Shown: positions 25,331 to 35,519, counted from the first letter of the stretch. The stretch is 64,000 nt of DNA from Phaeobacter sp. CECT 5382 (GCF_001457775.1 NZ_CYSG01000003.1:248001-312000); one strand, 5' to 3'. Translations and numbers: made by a program. The notes: generated by a model from the sequence alone, not told the origin.

Positions 25331-25406
25331 TGGTGAGCCGTGATGGGTTCGAACCATCGACCTACTGATTAAAAGTCAGTTGCTCTACCAACTGAGCTAA
25401 CGGCCC
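25331..25406 (-). tRNA. tRNA-Lys (anticodon TTT)
   Basis: Read on the minus strand, a 76-nt cloverleaf begins GGGCCGTTAGCTCAG. The anticodon loop CTTTTAA gives TTT, the T-arm is GATGGTTCGAACCATC, and it ends with encoded CCA (complement of 25331-25333). I found no second copy of its 3' end nearby, so there is no sign that it is occupied by an island. Confidence 0.96.
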
Positions 25407-25592
25407 ACTTTCTTGTCGCGGTCTAAGTGATTTCTCCAAGAGGATCAAGCACTTATTTTGCTATCGTCTGGCGCTTCCTAGCTGGTAACGCCGTCTCGAT
25501 TGGCGGCTGTCTACGGTCAGGACGGGAAAGGGTCAAGCCCTTTTTTGAACTTTCTGCGACACAGACTGGATTCATTTCCATCTCAGGTCTAT

Positions 25593-26447
25593 ATGCCCGA
25601 TATGAACACACACTCCGACACCCAGTTCCCCTTTATGAAGATGCACGGCCTCGGCAATGATTTTGTCGTTGTCGATGCGCGCCATCAAAAGCTGGAGATC
25701 ACTCCCGCTTTGGCAAAGGGCATAGCCCATCGTCAGTTCGGTGTCGGCTTCGACCAGCTGGCTTTGATCGAACAGGGCACAGGCGACGCGCATCTCACCT
25801 TCTATAATGCCGATGGGTCCACCTCGGCGGCCTGTGGCAATGCCACCCGCTGCATTGCCCGTCACCTGATGGACGAGAGCGGCAAACCCGCGCTTCACCT
25901 GACCACCGACCGTGGAGATCTGTTTGCCCGCGACGCCGGGGATGGCCTGACCGCTGTTAATATGGGGCACCCCCAGCTGGACTGGCAAGAAATCCCGCTG
26001 GCCTCTGCCATGGAAACGCTAGAGCTGCCCATCGACAGCATGCCAAGTGCATCCGGGCCAACTGCAACAGGTATGGGCAACCCCCACTGCACTTTCTTTG
26101 TTGAAGATGCCGAACAGATCCCGCTTGCAGAATTTGGCCCCCGTTTTGAACACCACCCGCTGTTCCCGGAGCGCACCAATGTGCAGGTCGCACATCTGGT
26201 TGGCCCCGATCATATCCGTATGCGGGTCTGGGAGCGTGGTGTGGGCGTAACCCTTGCCTCTGGCTCTTCCTCCTGCGCCACGGCCGTTGCCGCCGCGCGG
26301 CGCGGCCTGACAGGGCGCAGGGTCCAGATCGATCTGGACGGCGGCACGCTCTGGATCGACTGGCGCGACGACGGCGTCTGGATGACCGGTCCCACCATGC
26401 ATGTCTTTAGCGGCACATTCACTGCCGCCTTTCTGGAAAGCCTCTGA
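25593..26447 (+). CDS. dapF: Diaminopimelate epimerase
   Basis: A 284-residue enzyme that interconverts LL- and meso-diaminopimelate in lysine and peptidoglycan synthesis. Both catalytic cysteines are present: Cys81 in SAACGNATR and Cys228 in SGSSSCATA. MKMHGLGNDF near residue 15 is the family opening. The frame extends to 25500, but ATG 25593 has a TCAGGT site and normal length; ATG 25602 is an alternative. It is followed after 2 bp by mtaB. Confidence 0.94.
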   Translation: MPDMNTHSDTQFPFMKMHGLGNDFVVVDARHQKLEITPALAKGIAHRQFGVGFDQLALIEQGTGDAHLTFYNADGSTSAACGNATRCIARHLMDESGKPALHLTTDRGDLFARDAGDGLTAVNMGHPQLDWQEIPLASAMETLELPIDSMPSASGPTATGMGNPHCTFFVEDAEQIPLAEFGPRFEHHPLFPERTNVQVAHLVGPDHIRMRVWERGVGVTLASGSSSCATAVAAARRGLTGRRVQIDLDGGTLWIDWRDDGVWMTGPTMHVFSGTFTAAFLESL

Positions 26448-26449
26448 CC

Positions 26450-27706
26450 ATGTCCGCGCCCAAGTTCACGACACTCGGCTGCCGTCTCAACGCCTATGAG
26501 ACCGAGGCGATGAAAGAGCTATCCCAGGCAGTCGGTCTGGAAGACCTTGTCGTTGTGAATACCTGTGCTGTGACGGCAGAGGCCGTGCGCAAATCCCGTC
26601 AGGAAATCCGTCGACTGCGCCGTGAAAACCCCGAGGCCCGCATCGTGGTCACCGGCTGTGCCGCGCAAACCGAACCCGAGACCTTTGCCCAAATGGCCGA
26701 AGTCGACACAGTGATCGGCAACACAGAGAAAATGCAGCCCGAGACCTGGCACGGCATGGCGGCAGATTTCGTCGGTGAGACGGAAAAGGTCCAGGTTGAT
26801 GACATCATGTCCGTGACCGAGACCGCCGGTCATCTGATCGACGGTTTCGGCACCCGCAGCCGCGCTTATGTACAGGTGCAAAACGGCTGCGACCACCGCT
26901 GTACCTTCTGCATCATCCCCTATGGCCGTGGTAACTCCCGGTCAGTCCCTGCGGGTGTTGTGGTCGACCAGATCAAACGGCTGGTCGGCAAAGGCTATAA
27001 CGAGGTGGTCCTCACTGGCGTTGACCTCACCTCTTGGGGCGCAGATCTGCCCGCCACGCCCAAACTTGGCGATCTGGTCATGCGCATCCTGAAACTGGTG
27101 CCCGATCTGCCACGCCTGCGGATTTCCTCCATCGATTCGATCGAGGTGGATGAAAACCTGATGCAGGCCATCGCCACCGAGCCCCGTCTGATGCCGCATC
27201 TGCATCTGTCGCTGCAGCATGGGGATGATCTGATCCTCAAGCGCATGGCCCGACGCCACCTGCGCGATGATGCCATCCGCTTCTGCGAAGAGGCCCGCAG
27301 ATTGCGCCCTGACATGACCTTTGGCGCCGATATCATTGCAGGCTTTCCAACCGAAACCGAAGCCCATTTTGAAAACTCGCTGAAACTGGTTCAGGACTGC
27401 GCGCTCACCTGGCTGCATGTCTTTCCCTATTCCAAACGCGACGGAACCCCGGCCGCCAAGATCCCCAACCAAGTCAACGGAAAGGTGATCAAGGATCGCG
27501 CTGCCCGACTGCGCGCTGTCGGAGAGGTTCAGGTCCAATCCCATCTGGCTTCGCAGATCGGTAAAACCCATCAGGTCTTGATGGAAAACCCGCATATGGG
27601 CCGGACCGAACAATTCACCGAAGTGAACTTTGCAGCTCCCCAGAAGGAAGGCCAGATCGTGACGGCAACGATCCTAGGTTTGGACGGCACTCAGCTCATG
27701 GCCTGA
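26450..27706 (+). CDS. mtaB: tRNA t6A37 methylthiotransferase MtaB
   Basis: A 418-residue radical-SAM enzyme that converts t6A to ms2t6A at position 37 of ANN-decoding tRNAs. The N-terminal MTTase cysteines are Cys11, Cys39 and Cys70. The radical-SAM CxxxCxxC is Cys147, Cys151 and Cys154 (GCDHRCTFC). TLGCRLN at the start distinguishes MtaB from MiaB and RimO. It starts 2 bp after dapF and is therefore cotranscribed. A bidirectional terminator follows. Confidence 0.93.
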   Translation: MSAPKFTTLGCRLNAYETEAMKELSQAVGLEDLVVVNTCAVTAEAVRKSRQEIRRLRRENPEARIVVTGCAAQTEPETFAQMAEVDTVIGNTEKMQPETWHGMAADFVGETEKVQVDDIMSVTETAGHLIDGFGTRSRAYVQVQNGCDHRCTFCIIPYGRGNSRSVPAGVVVDQIKRLVGKGYNEVVLTGVDLTSWGADLPATPKLGDLVMRILKLVPDLPRLRISSIDSIEVDENLMQAIATEPRLMPHLHLSLQHGDDLILKRMARRHLRDDAIRFCEEARRLRPDMTFGADIIAGFPTETEAHFENSLKLVQDCALTWLHVFPYSKRDGTPAAKIPNQVNGKVIKDRAARLRAVGEVQVQSHLASQIGKTHQVLMENPHMGRTEQFTEVNFAAPQKEGQIVTATILGLDGTQLMA

Positions 27707-27756
27707 AGCAGGCAGCCAGGGCGTGAAACAGCCCCATGGCATAGCCCCCGAAATAC

Positions 27757-27795
27757 AAAAGCCCCCGCAAGTGACCTTGCGGGGGCTTTTTGATC
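27757..27795. terminator. Bidirectional terminator between mtaB and petC
   Basis: A perfect 15-bp stem (AAAAGCCCCCGCAAG 27757-27771, complement at 27776-27790) encloses the loop TGAC. It has a T-run on the plus side and, read in reverse, on the minus side. The genes on each side converge, so it serves both. Confidence 0.93.
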
Positions 27796-27813
27796 TAAAC
27801 AGAATCCGACCTA

Positions 27814-28605
27814 TCAGGCGGTTTTCTTGCCTTTATGTGGTGCCCAAAGCTTTTTGTTGGTCAGATACAGCAGGACCGACAGAACAGTCAGGATCAGAAC
27901 GCCAACAAAACCAACCTGCTTCCGCGCCATCAGTTTTGGTTCGGCAGTCCACATCAGGAAGGCCGCAACATCCTGCGACATGTGGTGCACAGAGTTGTCA
28001 TGACCGTCGGCAAATTCGACCTGCTCGTCGGACAGCGGTGGTGCCATCGAGATCCAGCCGCCAGGAAAAGCGGTGTTCTCATAAAAGATGGTGCCAGCCT
28101 CTTCCTTTTCTTCACCGGTATAGCCGTCCAGCAAAGAGGCGATGTATTCCGCGCCCCCCATACCTTTGAACAGCTGGTTCATACCGGAACCGTAAGGACC
28201 GTGGAAACCGGCACGTGCCTTGGCCATCAGGCTCAAGTCGGGCGCACCAGCAGCGGTGTTGGCCGGAAAGTGATCCACTGGCTTGGCAGGACGATCTTCA
28301 TCCAGTTCCGCGTCATAAACCGAGAAGTTCTCGGCCGCGTAGGCACGAACCTGATCCGCAGGCAGCGCAGGGCCACCCTCGTCTGCCAGCGTACGCAGAG
28401 GCACGAACTTCAGCCCGTGACAAGCTGCACAGACCTCGGTGTAGATCTGCAGGCCGCGCTGCAGCTGGTTCTGGTCATAGGCGCCAAAAGGCCCTTCGAA
28501 CGAGAATTCAAAATCCTCGACATGGCCGCTTCCGCCTGCCGCATGGGATGCGACAGGGGCAAGGGCCAGAGCGAAGGCGGCACCGATTGCGAGTTTCTTC
28601 AACAT
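27814..28605 (-). CDS. petC: Cytochrome c1, cytochrome bc1 complex
   Basis: A 263-residue haem protein that accepts electrons from the Rieske centre and reduces cytochrome c in the periplasm. It has a signal peptide (residues 1-22), the haem motif C59-A-A-C62-H63, and a C-terminal anchor helix near residues 232-250 ([18 protein letters not shown]). It is last of the petA-petB-petC operon, 19 bp after petB. Confidence 0.95.
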   Translation of the reverse strand: MLKKLAIGAAFALALAPVASHAAGGSGHVEDFEFSFEGPFGAYDQNQLQRGLQIYTEVCAACHGLKFVPLRTLADEGGPALPADQVRAYAAENFSVYDAELDEDRPAKPVDHFPANTAAGAPDLSLMAKARAGFHGPYGSGMNQLFKGMGGAEYIASLLDGYTGEEKEEAGTIFYENTAFPGGWISMAPPLSDEQVEFADGHDNSVHHMSQDVAAFLMWTAEPKLMARKQVGFVGVLILTVLSVLLYLTNKKLWAPHKGKKTA

Positions 28606-28624
28606 TGGTAGCTGTCCTTCTCAG

Positions 28625-29956
28625 TTACTCGGCAGGAGTGGCTGCATCGGATTTCTTGCCATAGTGGGCGTCGAAATCCTCTTCGATTGTAGCAGGCTCT
28701 GCCAGTGGCTTCTCAATGACGCCCAGGAGCGGCAGGATCACCAGGAAGTAGCCGAACCAATAGGCCGATGCGATCAGCGAGAACGATGCATAGGGCTCTT
28801 CAGCGGGCATCGCACCCAGCCACATCAGGGCAAAGAAGTCGATGACCAGCAGGTAGAACCACCACTTGAACATCGGACGATACCGACCGGAGCGCACGCG
28901 GCTGGTGTCGAGCCATGGCACCAGGGCCATGATTGCGATGGCACCGAACATGGCCAGAACACCAAAGAACTTCGCATCGATGATACCACCGGTCACAAAG
29001 GAGGCAATCTGAACAACCCAGACTTCGGAAGTGAAGGCCCGCAGGATCGCGTAGAACGGCAGGAAGTACCATTCAGGAACGATATGCGCAGGGGTTACCA
29101 GCGGGTTCGCCTCGAGGTAGTTGTCGGGGTGACCCAAGTAGTTTGGCATAAAGCCGACGATGGCCCAGAAAATCACCAGCACAACGGCGAGACCGAGGAA
29201 ATCCTTGATCACGAAGTATGGCCAGAAGGGCAGCGTGTCTTTTTTGACTTCGTCTTTCGAGCCTTTGCGCACATCAACACCAGTTGGGTTGTTGTTGCCG
29301 GTGGTGTGGAAAGCCCAGATATGGACGATCACCAGTGCAGCAATGACGAAAGGCAGCAGATAGTGCAGCGAGAAGAAGCGGTTCAGCGTGGCGTTATCCA
29401 CCGCAGGCCCACCCAGCAGGAATGTCTGCAGCGCGTCGCCTACAAAAGGAATGGCACCAAACAGGCCGGTGATCACGGTCGCACCCCAGAAGGACATCTG
29501 ACCCCAGGGCAGAACGTAGCCCATAAAGCCGGTCGCCATCATCAGAAGGTAGATGATCATACCGATGATCCAGGTGATTTCGCGTGGGGCCTTGTAAGAG
29601 CCGTAGAACAGACCACGGAAGATGTGGATGTAGACGGCTACAAAGAACAGCGAGGCGCCGTTGGCGTGCAGATAGCGCAGCATATAGCCGCCATTCACAT
29701 CACGCATAATGTGCTCGACGCTGGCAAAGGCCATGTCAGCATGCGGCGTGTAATGCATCACCAGAACAATACCGGTGACGATTTGCAGCACCAGGCAGAA
29801 TGCCAGAACGATGCCCCAAATCCACCACCAGTTCAGGTTCTTGGGGGTGGGGATCATGATGGTGTTGTAAAGCAGGCCAACGATGGGCAGGCGGCTATCT
29901 AGCCACTTTTCTGCGCCTGTCTTTGGCTCATATGTGTCGTGCGGAATACCGGACAT
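28625..29956 (-). CDS. petB: Cytochrome b, cytochrome bc1 complex
   Basis: A 443-residue membrane subunit that binds two b haems and the quinol Qo and Qi sites. Conserved stretches include [35 protein letters not shown], the Qo loop PEWYFLPFY and the terminal helices. It has the length and organisation of alphaproteobacterial fbcB. It lies 11 bp after the Rieske gene and just upstream of cytochrome c1. The 412-codon plus-strand frame opposite it is a shadow. Confidence 0.96.
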   Translation of the reverse strand: MSGIPHDTYEPKTGAEKWLDSRLPIVGLLYNTIMIPTPKNLNWWWIWGIVLAFCLVLQIVTGIVLVMHYTPHADMAFASVEHIMRDVNGGYMLRYLHANGASLFFVAVYIHIFRGLFYGSYKAPREITWIIGMIIYLLMMATGFMGYVLPWGQMSFWGATVITGLFGAIPFVGDALQTFLLGGPAVDNATLNRFFSLHYLLPFVIAALVIVHIWAFHTTGNNNPTGVDVRKGSKDEVKKDTLPFWPYFVIKDFLGLAVVLVIFWAIVGFMPNYLGHPDNYLEANPLVTPAHIVPEWYFLPFYAILRAFTSEVWVVQIASFVTGGIIDAKFFGVLAMFGAIAIMALVPWLDTSRVRSGRYRPMFKWWFYLLVIDFFALMWLGAMPAEEPYASFSLIASAYWFGYFLVILPLLGVIEKPLAEPATIEEDFDAHYGKKSDAATPAE

Positions 29957-29967
29957 GGTGCGTCTCC

Positions 29968-30528
29968 TTATCCCAGCTTGATGGTTGTTGCGTCGGTGAA
30001 CTCTGCGACGGGTACGTGCAGGTTCTCAGGCGCGGGGCCTTTACGGATCCGGCCAGCGGTGTCGTAGTGCGACCCGTGGCAGGGGCAGAACCAACCGTTG
30101 AAATCACCGGCGCCATCACCCAAAGGCACACAGCCAAGGTGGGTACAGACGCCCATCATCACCAGCCATTCGCCGTTTTCATCCATGGCGCGGTTTTCAT
30201 CCGCGGCATCGGTGCCAGGCTTGTTGGGGTTTTCCGACATAGGGTCGATCAGTCCAGACAGCTCCACAGCGCGGGCTTCGTCGATCTCTGCCTGAGTACG
30301 ACGGCGAATGAACACGGGTTTCCCCAAGAACATCACACTGATCTGCGTTCCAACTTCTACACCGCTGATATCCACGAGGATCGAGGACAGCGCCTTGACG
30401 TCAGCCGAGGGGTTCATTTGGTTGACCAGGGGCCAGATAGCGGCACCCGCGGTCACTGCCCCGGCGCCGGCAGTGGCGTAGTAGAGGAAATCTCTCCGGG
30501 TTCCTTCGTTGTCTTCTGCGTGGGACAC
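29968..30528 (-). CDS. petA: Rieske iron-sulfur subunit, cytochrome bc1 complex
   Basis: A 186-residue [2Fe-2S] protein. The cluster ligands are Cys128 and His130 in CTHLGC and Cys148 and His151 in CPCHGSH, with the disulfide cysteines Cys133 and Cys150 also present. The N-terminus carries a Tat-like TRRDFLYY (10-17) before the single anchor helix. It is first in the operon. The 208-bp gap to the GST gene presumably holds its promoter. petP/petR-like genes lie at 43.7-44.9 kb rather than beside it. Confidence 0.96.
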   Translation of the reverse strand: MSHAEDNEGTRRDFLYYATAGAGAVTAGAAIWPLVNQMNPSADVKALSSILVDISGVEVGTQISVMFLGKPVFIRRRTQAEIDEARAVELSGLIDPMSENPNKPGTDAADENRAMDENGEWLVMMGVCTHLGCVPLGDGAGDFNGWFCPCHGSHYDTAGRIRKGPAPENLHVPVAEFTDATTIKLG

Positions 30529-30736
30529 GAGGTTTTCTCCAATTCCAGCGCCCGTTTAGGGCAAACATGCGCATGCACCACGAAAAACGCGGTGACTCAT
30601 CGCGGGTCATAAACCGGTGAGGCAGTTTCGTCCAGCGGTCAAAGCCGCACATGTCACTCCAGTTTCAAGTTTCTTTGAAACGGCGGTGTCAAAGCCACAG
30701 ACAAAGCTGCCTCAGCCCCTATTTTGTAAGAAATCG

Positions 30737-31339
30737 TTAACCCTCTGGTGGGCGTGTCGCCTGCATCGACGGACGTGATTCGAAGATCTCGAACCAGTCC
30801 GCGAGCGCTTCATTTCCCACGCGCCAGCCTGCATCCGGGTGCCGGAAGTCGAGATAGGCCAGGGCGCAGGCCACTGCGATCTGCCCAATATCCAGAGGCC
30901 CGCGAAGGTGGCTCATCCAGCGGGCATTCAGCGCCGCACAGGCCCCCAGCGCCTTGCCGCGCTGCGCTGTGATCCAATCCTGGGATTGCAGCGCCTCCGG
31001 ACGCAGGCGCATCTCATAGGTCATCAGCACGGCGGCATCCATGATGCCATCAGCCGTGGCCTCCAGGATTTTGCTGTCCCAGCCCGCCGCGTAGAGCCCG
31101 GAGTCGGCCTGCTCATCCAGATATTCGCAGATCACCCGGCTATCATAAAGCGCAGGCCCGTCGCCCCGTTCCAGCGCCGGGATCTTGGCAAGCGGGTTGC
31201 TGGCCTGCACCTCAGCACTGGGGGAAATGGGTGTTGTCGCCACATTCAGCAGCTCCACCGTATCAAGTGTGTCGGTTTCATGTAGCAAAACCATGACCTT
31301 GCGCACAAAGGGGGAGGTTGGGGCATAGTGAAGTTTCAT
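30737..31339 (-). CDS. Glutathione S-transferase family protein
   Basis: A 200-residue protein: the N-terminal thioredoxin-like glutathione-binding domain (MKLHYAPTSPFVRKV, NPLAKIPAL, and LYDSRVICEYLD with the Ser that binds the gamma-glutamyl group) is followed by an all-helical domain. AGGAGACCACC supports ATG 31339; an in-frame extension to 31384 is unlikely. The substrate is not evident. Confidence 0.88.
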   Translation of the reverse strand: MKLHYAPTSPFVRKVMVLLHETDTLDTVELLNVATTPISPSAEVQASNPLAKIPALERGDGPALYDSRVICEYLDEQADSGLYAAGWDSKILEATADGIMDAAVLMTYEMRLRPEALQSQDWITAQRGKALGACAALNARWMSHLRGPLDIGQIAVACALAYLDFRHPDAGWRVGNEALADWFEIFESRPSMQATRPPEG

Positions 31340-31484
31340 GGTGGTCTCCTTGACGGTTTGCCGCAGCCTAGCTGCTGCAGCCAAAATGGGAAGCCCAGCT
31401 TCGAGTCACAGGTCCATGTCACACATGCAAGACGACTGATACGAGGCTTGCACTTCCCAGCGCTTCTTGGCAAAATCCTATTTG

Positions 31485-31687
31485 TTCTCAGGGCGGGGTG
31501 AAATTCCCCACCGGCGGTAAGCAGGGTCCAACTGGTCTTCTGTCAGCCCGCGAGCGGCTTTTCGTGTCCACGACCCAAAACTGGGAACCGGTTTTGGGGA
31601 ACTTGTGGAATTTGCGCAAAAAGTGTCCAGCAGATCTGGTGTGATTCCAGAGCCGACGGTGAAAGTCCGGATGGAAGAGAACGTGCG
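31485..31687 (+). ncRNA. FMN riboswitch (RFN element) controlling ribH2
   Basis: The conserved RFN core is present: CAGGGCGGGGTGAAATTCCC, ACCGGCGGTAA, GAGCCGACGGTGAAAGTCCG and the closing GGATGGAAGAGAACG. A long variable arm (about 31558-31625) is inserted in the middle, as the variable stem allows. It ends about 85 bp before the lumazine synthase start. FMN binding would repress that gene. Confidence 0.95.
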
Positions 31688-31771
31688 ACAGAACCGTATC
31701 CGGAAAAACCGGGTGCAGTCCTGCCGTTCGTTATCGCCTTGGGTGACGTGTCAAAACGCAAGGAGATAACG

Positions 31772-32215
31772 ATGACACACACCCGTTTTGCTTTTATCAA
31801 GGCGCAATGGCACGCCGATATCGTCGATCGCGCATTGGACGGTTTCTTGGATCTCGTCTCGGGCGATCAGGTGGACGTAGTAGATGTCCCCGGCGCTTTT
31901 GAGATGCCGTTGATGGCGCAGGAACTGGCTAAAACCGGCAAATATGGCGCGATTGTCTGCGCGGCATTTGTCGTGGACGGCGGCATTTACCGGCATGATT
32001 TTGTTGCGCAATCGGTTGTTGACGGATTGATGCGGGTTGGTCTGGACACCGGAGTTCCGGTCCTGTCTGTCTCGCTGACACCGCATCAGTATCAGGAAAC
32101 CGAACATCACAACACGATCTACCGCGACCACTTTGAGGAAAAAGGGCGCGAAGCCGCACAAGCCGCCTTGATGATCACCAAGGCTCGCGAAAAAGCGCAG
32201 GAGGCAGCCGCCTAG
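31772..32215 (+). CDS. ribH: 6,7-dimethyl-8-ribityllumazine synthase, RibH2 type
   Basis: A 147-residue lumazine synthase, the penultimate enzyme of riboflavin synthesis. Trp13 (AQWHAD), PGAFEMP (40-46) and GIYRHDF with His75 are the active-site elements. The Trp and overall form match the decameric RibH2 branch known from Brucella and Mesorhizobium. AAGGAGA fixes ATG 31772. It lies alone behind an FMN riboswitch, apart from any ribBD/E genes in this window. Confidence 0.93.
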   Translation: MTHTRFAFIKAQWHADIVDRALDGFLDLVSGDQVDVVDVPGAFEMPLMAQELAKTGKYGAIVCAAFVVDGGIYRHDFVAQSVVDGLMRVGLDTGVPVLSVSLTPHQYQETEHHNTIYRDHFEEKGREAAQAALMITKAREKAQEAAA

Positions 32216-32250
32216 CTGCAAAGGTAGCGCAGATACTGGCAGGCTCGTAC

Positions 32251-32270
32251 TGGCAGGCCTACGCCTGCCA
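32251..32270. terminator. Hairpin between convergent ribH and thiQ
   Basis: TGGCAGGC and GCCTGCCA form an 8-bp perfect stem with loop CTAC. It lies 36 bp after ribH and 21 bp beyond the end of thiQ. A T-run is lacking, so termination is plausible but not certain. Confidence 0.5.
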
Positions 32271-32290
32271 CTTCTGCCGCCGTCGGCATC

Positions 32291-32983
32291 CTACCCCAAG
32301 TAGTCCTTCAGAACCGGCGGCGGGTTGTCCAGCAATTCCGCCGTTGGCATGGGGCTGCGCGCTTTGCCGTCGGCCACCAGAATCACAGCGTCGGCAATAC
32401 GGCGCGCATCCTGCGGGTCGTGGCTCACCATCAGCACAGTGGCGCCAGTTTCCGTGGCGATTTCCGCCACCAGATCCAGCATCTCGGCCTTTAGCGCAGG
32501 CCCCAGCGCCGCGAAGGGCTCATCCAGCAGTAGCAGATCCCGTTTCTGCAACAACACCCGCGCCAGAGCCACCCGGCTTTGCTGCCCCCCCGAAAGTGCA
32601 GCCGGTTTACGCGCGGCTAAATCGCCCAACCCCACACGCTCCAACGCCTGTTGCACCTGCGCCTGTTCCGCCTGGTTCAGCCGCAGATTCGCCCGCAGGC
32701 CAAGCCCCGCGTTCTGTGCCACGCTGAGATGGGGAAACAGATTGCCATCCTGAAACAACATCGCCACCGGACGCTGTCCCGGCGGCAGGTCCCTCAGATC
32801 CAGATCTCCCCACATGATCCGCCCTTGGCTGAGCGGTAAAAACCCTGCGATGGCTTCGATCAGGGTTGTTTTACCAGCTCCGGATGGGCCGATTACAGCC
32901 ACCCGTGCCCCCGCATTGACCTGTAAATCCGCCAGGACGCTAAAGTCGCCGTTTTCAATCTTGCACTTCTCAAGCCTCAGCAT
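32291..32983 (-). CDS. thiQ: Thiamine ABC transporter ATP-binding protein
   Basis: A 230-residue ABC ATPase with Walker A GPSGAGKT (32-39), the signature LSGGQQSR and Walker B LLLLDEPF. It overlaps the thiP permease by 14 bp. Position behind thiB-thiP and a TPP riboswitch identifies it as the energy subunit of thiamine/TPP uptake. Confidence 0.92.
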   Translation of the reverse strand: MLRLEKCKIENGDFSVLADLQVNAGARVAVIGPSGAGKTTLIEAIAGFLPLSQGRIMWGDLDLRDLPPGQRPVAMLFQDGNLFPHLSVAQNAGLGLRANLRLNQAEQAQVQQALERVGLGDLAARKPAALSGGQQSRVALARVLLQKRDLLLLDEPFAALGPALKAEMLDLVAEIATETGATVLMVSHDPQDARRIADAVILVADGKARSPMPTAELLDNPPPVLKDYLG

Positions 32984-34526
32984 GCCAGCGTCCTCCGCGA
33001 TCCAAAATCCAAAACGCCGCCATCGACAGCAGTAACAGCAAAAGCGCGGCCCCTGCTGCGGCCTGCATCTGGTAGGCGCCCATCAAGCGATAGATCTGCA
33101 GTGGCAGCGTGGCTATCTCGGGATCTGCAAACAAAGTGATCACGCCCAGATCGCCCATCGACAAGGCTGCCGCCAGACCGGCAGCAAAGCCGATCTGCGC
33201 CCGCATCCGGGGCAGAAAAACCCGCCACAAGAACGCCCAGCCTGCCATATCGAGCGAAAGCACCAGCTTGCCATAGCGCGACACCACCGCCTGCGCCTGT
33301 GGCACCAAAATGCGCAGGGCAAAAGGCAGCGCCATCACTGCATTCACCAACGCTGTGACCGGCAGGGCCAGATCAAACGGATCCGCGATGGGATAGATCA
33401 CGATGAACAATCCAGTCCCGATCACCAGCGGCGAGGCCGCCAATCCCAGAATCCCCGCGACCTCGATCAACCTCGCCTTTCCCAGCGCCACCGAAGCCGC
33501 CATTGGCACCGCCAACAAAAGCAAAAGTACCGTACTACCAGCAGAGACCAAAATGGATGTCAGCGCCGCCTCCCAGACTGCGATTTTCAACAGAACCAAC
33601 CCTGAGACACCCGACAAGACCACTGCGATCAGTGGCAGCAACAAAAACACCGTCGCAAACAGTATCCAGGCCCAATCAATTGTTTTGGCCCTCCCCCCCG
33701 TTCCATCCCAGCGGCGCAGGCTCCGATCCAACCCGGCGCCCGTTCCCTCAACCGAGGATGCCCTCAGCGCCAGATAAGCGGCACAGCCCGTCAGCAGCAG
33801 CTGTACTGCGGACAACAGTGCGGCCCGTCCAAGGTCGAAATCAAACCGGAAGGCCTGGTAGATCGCCAGCTCGATCGTGGTGGCGCGTGGGCCACCCCCG
33901 AGGGTCAGCGCTACGGCGAAACTGGACAGGCAGATGGCAAAGACCACCGCCAGCGCGCCGGGCACCACGCGCGCCAGCATCGGGGCCTCCAACAGGTGCC
34001 ACATAGCACCGGGGCCCGCGTTGATCTGTGCGGCCAGGCGAAAGCGTTCTGCCGGGATTTCCTGCCAGCCCTGCAGAATCAGGCGGGTTGCCAGCGGCAG
34101 GTTGAAAAACACATGCGCCAGCACCACCCCGTGCAGGCCATAGATTTGCAGAGATTCAAAACCAAAAAAGCCCAGCGCCTGACTGATCCACCCGGCACGA
34201 CCAAAAACGGCCAGAAGTCCCAGAATGGCAACAATTACCGGCAGGATGAAGGGCGCGCCCAGCAGTGCAATCAGCAGCGACCGACCAACAAACCTGCGCC
34301 GCGCCAGCGCCCGGGCAACGCCAATGGCCAGCCCGACACTAAGGACAGCTGACAGCACCGCCTGGGTCAGGGTAAAGCGCAGCGCGGCCCAGTCACTGGC
34401 CGCAAAGCCACGTCCGGCTTCGGCCCGCAGCGCCACCGCTGCAAGTGTTCCCAGGATGAGCGCGGCCACCAGAAGGGCCGCGCCAGCGCCGGGAATAGCG
34501 CTTATTGGCTGAGCGCGTCGAGCCAT
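32970..34526 (-). CDS. thiP: Thiamine ABC transporter permease
   Basis: A 518-residue permease with about twelve membrane segments in two homologous halves, the fused form typical of ThiP. The EAA-type loops are visible (PLATRLILQGWQEIPAERFRLA in the first half and AWAFLWRVFLPRMRAQ in the second). It overlaps thiB by 25 bp and thiQ by 14 bp, so the three are tightly coupled. Confidence 0.92.
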   Translation of the reverse strand: MARRAQPISAIPGAGAALLVAALILGTLAAVALRAEAGRGFAASDWAALRFTLTQAVLSAVLSVGLAIGVARALARRRFVGRSLLIALLGAPFILPVIVAILGLLAVFGRAGWISQALGFFGFESLQIYGLHGVVLAHVFFNLPLATRLILQGWQEIPAERFRLAAQINAGPGAMWHLLEAPMLARVVPGALAVVFAICLSSFAVALTLGGGPRATTIELAIYQAFRFDFDLGRAALLSAVQLLLTGCAAYLALRASSVEGTGAGLDRSLRRWDGTGGRAKTIDWAWILFATVFLLLPLIAVVLSGVSGLVLLKIAVWEAALTSILVSAGSTVLLLLLAVPMAASVALGKARLIEVAGILGLAASPLVIGTGLFIVIYPIADPFDLALPVTALVNAVMALPFALRILVPQAQAVVSRYGKLVLSLDMAGWAFLWRVFLPRMRAQIGFAAGLAAALSMGDLGVITLFADPEIATLPLQIYRLMGAYQMQAAAGAALLLLLLSMAAFWILDRGGRWHAEA

Positions 34527-35479
34527 TCGCCCAATGCGCCATCACGCACTGCTGCCGCCTCATCTGCCGACAAAAGCAGCGATTTCGTCGGGGTGATCAG
34601 GGTCTCGAAGCCCTCGGGCAATCCAGCCGCCGGAGTCACCGATGGGTACATCCAGTTGGTGGTTGGAATGATCGACTGGAATGCGTCGGAAACCATGAAC
34701 TGCATGAAATCGCGCGCCAGTTCCGGCTGATCACTGCCTGCCAGGATGCCAGCCACTTCGACCTGCATATAGTGACCTTCATCAAAAGCAGCGGCGGCTT
34801 TGGAGCCGTCTTCTTCGGCAATCAGGTGATAGGCAGGCGAGGTGGTATAGGAGAGCACCATATCGGCCTCGCCTTCCAAGAACAGACCGTAAGCCTCGGA
34901 CCAGCCTTTGGTCACGGTGACCACATTGTCCGCGAGATCCTTCCAGATCATGGGGGCCTCATCGCCATAGGCGGCCTTGACCCACATCAGCAGACCCAGA
35001 CCGGGGGTGGAGGAGCGGGGATCCTGAATGACGATTTTCATGTCACTGGCCGCCAGTGATTTGAAATCTGTCGGCGCTGCCGCGTCCGCATTATGGACAA
35101 AGGCAAAGTAGCCCCAGTCATAAGGGGCAAAGGTAGCATCATCCCAGGCGATCGGCAGGCTGTAGTCCGCAGTCACGCCATGTTCGGCAAACAGACCGGT
35201 TGCGGCGGCAGCTGCCGTAAGGTTGGTATCCAGCCCCAGCACCACATCCGCATCTGAACGCGCGCCTTCCAGTTTGACGCGTGCCAGCAGGGCGGCGCCG
35301 TCGCCTGCCCCAACCAGTTTCAAGTCACAGCCGCACTGGGCCTCAAAGGCTTTTTCCACCGCAGGGCCCGGGCCCCAGTCAGAGACAAAGCTGTCATAGG
35401 TATAGACGGTCAGTTCTGGCGTCTCGGCATATGCTGCCGATGCGCCCAAAAGTGCCGCTGCAAAAACAGAATACTTCAT
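34502..35479 (-). CDS. thiB: Thiamine-binding periplasmic protein
   Basis: A 325-residue binding protein with a short signal (MKYSVFAAALLGASAAYA). The mature start TPELTVYTYDSFVSDWGPGP is characteristic of ThiB. The ribosome binding site AGGAGGATGCC supports ATG 35479 rather than the upstream in-frame start at 35506. It heads the thiBPQ operon under TPP riboswitch control. Confidence 0.94.
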   Translation of the reverse strand: MKYSVFAAALLGASAAYAETPELTVYTYDSFVSDWGPGPAVEKAFEAQCGCDLKLVGAGDGAALLARVKLEGARSDADVVLGLDTNLTAAAAATGLFAEHGVTADYSLPIAWDDATFAPYDWGYFAFVHNADAAAPTDFKSLAASDMKIVIQDPRSSTPGLGLLMWVKAAYGDEAPMIWKDLADNVVTVTKGWSEAYGLFLEGEADMVLSYTTSPAYHLIAEEDGSKAAAAFDEGHYMQVEVAGILAGSDQPELARDFMQFMVSDAFQSIIPTTNWMYPSVTPAAGLPEGFETLITPTKSLLLSADEAAAVRDGALGEWLDALSQ

Positions 35480-35519
35480 GGCATCCTCCTTTGCGGCATC
35501 GGGCAAGGGTGGACCACGT

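Noticed and set aside
25331-25406. tRNA-Lys considered as a second island attachment site
   Set aside because: No duplicated 3' end and no integrase next to it.
28664-29902. 412-codon plus-strand frame opposite cytochrome b
   Set aside because: Its composition (His/Gln/Asp rich, no domains) is that of an antisense shadow of petB.
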